DNA from: Pseudovibrio sp. JCM 19062
GTDB taxonomy: Bacteria > Pseudomonadota > Alphaproteobacteria > Rhizobiales > Stappiaceae
Direction of reading: 5' to 3'
Assembly: GCA_001310715.1 (NCBI GenBank)
Contig: BAXV01000028.1
Span: forward strand, 1-46,011
Length of the DNA: 46,011 nt
Both the position numbers and the translations under genes were made by a program. The first letter of the stretch is position 1. Every line of letters starts with the position of its first letter. Of this stretch, positions 42,034 to 46,011 are shown piece after piece. Below the pieces are notes generated by a model. That model was not told the DNA's origin, ran no database searches, and saw only the letters and a program-made list of their open reading frames with translations.

Positions 42034-42216
42034 TTATTCTGCCAACGGCTCATGCTGAGCTCGTTCGATATCTTCAAAGCATGTCAGATGAAGCCATTCT
42101 TGCCTGACTGTTCCGTTGTAGCGCTCCACGTAAACATTCTGAGCAGGTTTTCTTGCTGTCAATTTAACAGAAGTCCCTCCACTTTTCCCAGGCCAGTCCA
42201 AACCGACGATGCTCAA
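42034..42216 (-). mobile_element. IS3-family transposase fragment
   Basis: On minus, ARKPAQNVYVERYNGTVRQE and the following WLHLTCFEDIERAQHE match the C-terminal end of IS3-family OrfB transposases, including the Glu of the DDE triad in YVERYNG. The upstream Asp residues and the usual downstream YNxxRPN region are missing, so this is a short relic. It lies at the border between the pectin island and the nos genes. Confidence 0.72.
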
Positions 42217-42443
42217 CTTTTTTTGAAATTCATCCAGCCGCTGGAAAGATAGCGCTGGGAGACAAGATGTGTTTGTTCTATTCGCAGTGAGTAGTTTATT
42301 TCATGTCTTTACAACAGAGCTGTGGAGGCGCCCCATTGATTGCCAGATGATCTCTTTTTTTTGATTTATGTCAAAGTTATCAATGTCATACAATTGCCCC
42401 TATCCTAGAACATCTTACCTTGCGTAAGTTAAGGTGTCTTGGA
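42217..42443. other. Intergenic region upstream of nosR
   Basis: AT-rich and free of genes. It holds the FNR-like box described separately and the nosR promoter. Confidence 0.4.
42361..42374. promoter_or_regulatory. FNR/DNR/NnrR-type box upstream of nosR
   Basis: TTGATTTATGTCAA fits the FNR-superfamily pattern TTGAT-N4-(A/G)TCAA, 70 bases before the nosR start. Oxygen- or nitric-oxide-responsive activation of nosRZ is established in denitrifiers; the exact regulator here is not shown. Confidence 0.72.
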
Positions 42444-44652
42444 ATGCAAGCAATCAGGTTGCGCACTACCTTCCTTCTAATTTTTTTGTTCTTTGTCAGT
42501 ATGTCGAGCTATGCGACCGCTGTTGTGGAATCTTCAAACCGTATTCTAGACTATGCGGAGAAGGTTGCGGTTACGGAATTTTTCCCCGCTGCCGACAGAT
42601 ATGGAGAACTGCGTGAGGACATCCCCGTGTTGCCAGCCATGGCCGGGGATGAGGTGTTAGGCTGGGTCTTTCTAACCACCGACCTTGTCTCCACAACAGG
42701 ATATTCCGGTAAGCCGATTGATACGCTGGTTGGCATCAACACCGATGGCATACTGACGAGCGTTCAGCTGGTAAAACACGCTGAACCGATTGTTCTGGTT
42801 GGTATTCCCGAAAGCGAGATCGAACAGGTTACCGAAAACTACGCCGGTCTCGATATCAAGAAGGAAGCCGAGCAGGGCGGCTCTGCCCATGACCTCGACA
42901 TTATCTCTGGCGCAACCGTCACCATCTTGGTGATTGACGATTCTATTGTGAGAGCGAGCTTGATAGTGGCGCGCACCCTTGGAATCGGCGGTCTCCAAAG
43001 CGCAAATGCAAACGCAGGACCAACACTCGAGATTGATCCGGATAAGACTGAAGTCTCCGATTGGATGACACTGGTCGGTGATGGTTCTATTCGCCGCCTG
43101 ACACTTGATGTCGGACAGATCAACGCAGCGTTCGTCGAGCAGGGCGATCCGGAAGCAATCAGGCGTCCTGAAAATGGCCCGGATACTGATGACTATCTCG
43201 ATATGTATATGGGGCTGGTTGACGTCCCCACCATTGGTCGCACCATCATGGGAGACGCGGAGTACAACAACCTGAAAAGCAGCTTGAAAGAAGGTGAGCA
43301 CGCCATCGCAGTCCTTGGTCGTGGTCGTTATTCCTTTAAGGGAACAGGCTACGTACGTGGTGGTATCTTTGATCGCATTCATTTGATCCAGAACGACGTT
43401 TCCGTTCGCTTCAGGGATAGCCAACACGAACGTTTGGGTGACATTGCAGCTAGTGATGCTCCAACGTTCAAAGAACTGGATATTTTCACCATTCCGGCAG
43501 ACTCCGGCTTTGATCCTAGCAAACCGTTCCGCTTGCAGGTGCTGGTGCAACGTGCAACTGGTCCCATTGACAAGGCCTTCCTGACCTTTGATCTGGCTAT
43601 CAGTTGCCGCAGAAGTACCTGAAGAGTGTAGAGGCCACGCCTACAGGTGGAGCGGACGCTGGAAGTAACCAGAATGCAGTTGCCGCTGCCGATGAGCAGG
43701 ATCAAACAGAACTGTGGCAGCGCATTTGGGATGGCCGCCATGCAGATATCGCGGTACTTGCTGTAGCGCTGGCAATTCTGACATGTGTCTTCTTCTTCCA
43801 GATGCAGGTTACGAAGTCGGAGAGATTCACCTTCTGGTTCCGCATTGGCTTCCTGACCTTTGTCTTGTTCTGGCTCGGCTGGATGCAAAACGCACAGCTG
43901 TCGGTTGTCAACGTACTGGCATTTTTCTCAGCGCTGACAACCGAGTTCAGCTGGAGTGCCTTCCTGATGGACCACTGGTGTTCCTACTGTGGTTTTCTGT
44001 TGCTGCAGCCCTCCTCTTCTGGGGACGTGGTGCCTATTGCGGCTGGCTCTGCCCCTTCGGTGCCTTGCAGGAGCTGACCAACCGGATCGCGAAATTCTTC
44101 AAAGTGCCGCAGATAACTGTGCCATGGGGTTTGCATGAGCGCCTCTGGCCCGTGAAGTACATGATCTTCTTGGGTCTGTTCGGCCTGTCACTCTACTCTC
44201 TGCCAATTGCCGAGCATTACGCCGAAGTTGAACCCTTCAAAACCGCAATCATTATGAAATTCCAGCGTGGGTGGCCCTATGTGCTCTTTGCAGTCGCATT
44301 GCTGACCGCTGGGCTGTTCATCGAGCGGTTCTACTGCCGTTATCTCTGTCCTTTGGGGGCTGCTCTCGCCATTCCGGCACGCTTGCGCATGTTTGACTGG
44401 CTGAAGCGCTACAAGGAATGCGGAAACCCATGTGCTCGTTGTGAAGTAGAGTGCATGGTCGGTGCCATCCATCCTGAGGGAAACATCAATCCAAACGAAT
44501 GCCTGAACTGCCTGCATTGTCAGGTTCTGTATCAGAGCGACGACAAATGTCCAGTCTGCATCAAAAAGCTTGCCAGGCGCAAGAAGTTCGAAGCGCAGAC
44601 GGGTATTTCAAAGACGGAAGAGAACACTTCCGCCAAATCACCACCGGCTTAG
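42444..44652 (+). CDS. nosR: NosR, membrane flavoprotein for N2O reductase maturation and electron supply (two frameshifts as read)
   Basis: About 737 residues. Signal/first helix, a periplasmic FMN-binding domain with the covalent flavin region [17 protein letters not shown], then membrane helices carrying two CxxxCP motifs ([11 protein letters not shown] and [11 protein letters not shown]) and a C-terminal polyferredoxin part ([26 protein letters not shown]). NosR passes electrons to NosZ and is needed to activate it. Frames change near 43593 and 43971; one added base each gives [13 protein letters not shown] and [14 protein letters not shown]. nosZ starts 58 bases later. Confidence 0.94.
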
Positions 44653-44710
44653 GCCGTTCCCTACGAGAAAGTTACAAGGGAGCCTTTCCTGTCTGAACAA
44701 GGAGACTTTC

Positions 44711-46011
44711 ATGTCTGATAAAAAAGAAACAGGTCTGTCACGTCGCGCATTGCTAAGCGGTACTGCTAACACAGCTGCTGTTGCGGGTCTGGGTGCTGTT
44801 GCAGTTGCAAATACTCCTGGTGGTATTTCTGCAGCAAAGGCAGCAGAAGGCAGTGACTTCGAGGTGGCTCCAGGTGATCTGGACGAATACTACGGCTTCT
44901 GGTCATCCGGTCAGTGTGGCGAAATGCGCATTCTGGGTCTCCCGTCCATGCGCGAACTGATGCGCGTTCCTGTCTTTAACCGTTGTTCTGCAACGGGTTG
45001 GGGCCAGACCAACGAATCCAAAAAAAATTCTGACCGAAAACCTGCTGCCAGAGACCAAGGCATTCCTTGCAGCTCAGGGTAAGGATACCTACGACAACGG
45101 CGACCTTCACCACCCGCATATGTCCTTCACTGAAGTACGTACGACGGTCGCTATCTTTTTGTGAATGATAAGGCGAACACTCGCGTTGCGCGTATTCGCT
45201 GTGACGTTATGAAAACAGACAAGATTGTCGAAGTACCGAATGCAAATGCTATTCATGGTATGCGTCCGCAAAAATGGCCTCGTACCGGCTACATCTTTGC
45301 AAACGGTGAGCACGAAGCTCCACTGGTCAATGACGGAAGAATCCTTGATGAGCCAGATGAGTACCGCTGCATATTCTCCGCAATCGACGGCGACTCCATG
45401 GAAGTTGCATGGCAGGTCATTGTATCCGGTAATCTGGACAACTGTGATGCTGATTATCAGGGCAAGTATGCATTCTCTACCAGCTACAACTCAGAGATGG
45501 GGGTAGACTTGGCAGAGATGACTGCGGCTGAGATGGACCACTGCGTTGTCTTCAACATCGCACGCATTGAAGAAGGCGTTCAAAACGGCGACTACCAGAT
45601 GCTGAACGGTGTGCCTGTTCTTGATGGCCGTAAAGGCTCCACGTACACCGCCTACATTCCCATACCAAACAACCCGCACGGCTGTAACACCTGCCCGGAT
45701 AGAAAACACGTCATGATCGCGGGTAAGCTGTCTCCAACAGTGACCGTGCTCGACGTTGATAAGCTGGATGCAGTGTTTGACGGCGCAGAGCCACGCTCCG
45801 CAGTTGTTGCAGAGCCAGAGTTGGGTCTTGGCCCTCTCCACACTGCATTCGACAACCGCGGCTTCGCATACACCACACTGTTCCTCGACAGCCAGATGGT
45901 GAAGTGGGATATCGACAAAGCGATCCGTCAGTACGCCGGTGAAGATGTCGATCCAATCCACTCAAAGATCGATGTGGCGTATCAGCCAGGTCACAACCAC
46001 ACCACCATGGG
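44711..46011 (+). CDS. nosZ: Nitrous oxide reductase, N-terminal part (two frameshifts as read; runs off the window)
   Basis: The Tat signal peptide (LSRRALLSG with twin Arg) identifies clade I NosZ, exported folded with copper. The seven-bladed propeller begins with [18 protein letters not shown], and DLHHPHMSF carries the first CuZ histidines; [10 protein letters not shown] follows near the edge. Frames change at an A8 run (45020-45027, one extra, restoring [15 protein letters not shown]) and near 45141 (one G missing, [13 protein letters not shown]). NosZ reduces N2O to N2 in the periplasm with CuA and CuZ centres; the CuA domain lies beyond the window. AAGGAG precedes ATG 44711. Confidence 0.96.

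Noticed and set aside
41847..42077. Minus-strand 76-codon frame downstream of the IS3 fragment as a continuation of the transposase
   Set aside because: Its product does not show the expected YNxxRPN region after any single-base shift I tried, so I limit the relic to 42034-42216.
563..46011. Large-scale pseudogenisation of the region
   Set aside because: Breaks hit glmU, glmS and even a tRNA, conserved motifs continue perfectly on both sides, and run-length bias explains almost every break. Sequencing error is the simpler reading.
1..46011. CRISPR arrays, prophage genes, origins or toxin-antitoxin pairs
   Set aside because: I found no regularly spaced repeats, phage structural genes, replication initiator sites or paired small toxin genes on either strand.

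Overview
This 46 kb window reads as one chromosomal stretch of a marine, respiratory alphaproteobacterium. The moderate G+C, the glmU-glmS pair, the TAXI-type TRAP transporter with a UspA gene, the UgpC-type sugar ABC transporter and a Tat-dependent nosZ behind nosR would suit a Pseudovibrio-like member of the Stappiaceae. That placement is inferred from gene content; there is no 16S gene to test it.

Layout. (1) 1-7144: tail of an unrecognised gene, a strong terminator, then a type I secretion block: TolC-like outer-membrane protein, small Cys-rich exported protein, ABC exporter (minus strand), HlyD-like adaptor and a LapG-like periplasmic cysteine protease. (2) 7164-9757: ornithine cyclodeaminase-family enzyme, YqhD-like alcohol dehydrogenase and tRNA-Lys, all on minus. 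(3) 10502-15642: TAXI receptor, fused TRAP permease, UspA, CcdA. (4) 15718-17742: EamA permease and SPOR-domain protein on minus. (5) 17965-21318: glmU and glmS. (6) 21345-21592: remnant of a Tn7-like transposon at the classical attTn7 position behind glmS, with a truncated tnsA. (7) 21619-41850: a pectin and oligogalacturonide utilisation island: kdgK, uxaB, kduD, kduI, kdgF on minus, GntR and AraC regulators, then a plus-strand operon of GH4, sugar ABC transporter, GH28, GH105, uxaC, uxaA, and a secreted PL10 pectate lyase. (8) 41850-42440: IS3-family transposase scrap. (9) 42361-46011: FNR-like box, nosR and the start of nosZ (nitrous oxide reduction).

How the island works together (established pathway, assigned by family). 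PL10 lyase cuts pectate outside the cell and the ABC transporter imports oligogalacturonides. GH105, GH28 and GH4 release unsaturated and saturated galacturonate. Saturated galacturonate goes through UxaC, UxaB and UxaA to 2-keto-3-deoxygluconate (KDG). Unsaturated galacturonate goes through KdgF, KduI and KduD to KDG. KdgK phosphorylates KDG. No KDPG aldolase and no oligogalacturonide porin lie in the window.

A caveat colours every gene call. Most genes longer than about 0.7 kb are broken by one to four single-base frameshifts, including glmU and glmS, which are normally essential; tRNA-Lys also lacks one base of its acceptor stem. Apparent extra bases sit in A or T runs of seven or eight. 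Apparent missing bases sit mostly in short runs, usually of G or C. This points to uncorrected homopolymer sequencing error rather than gene decay. I therefore give full-length coordinates across the shifts and note each break.
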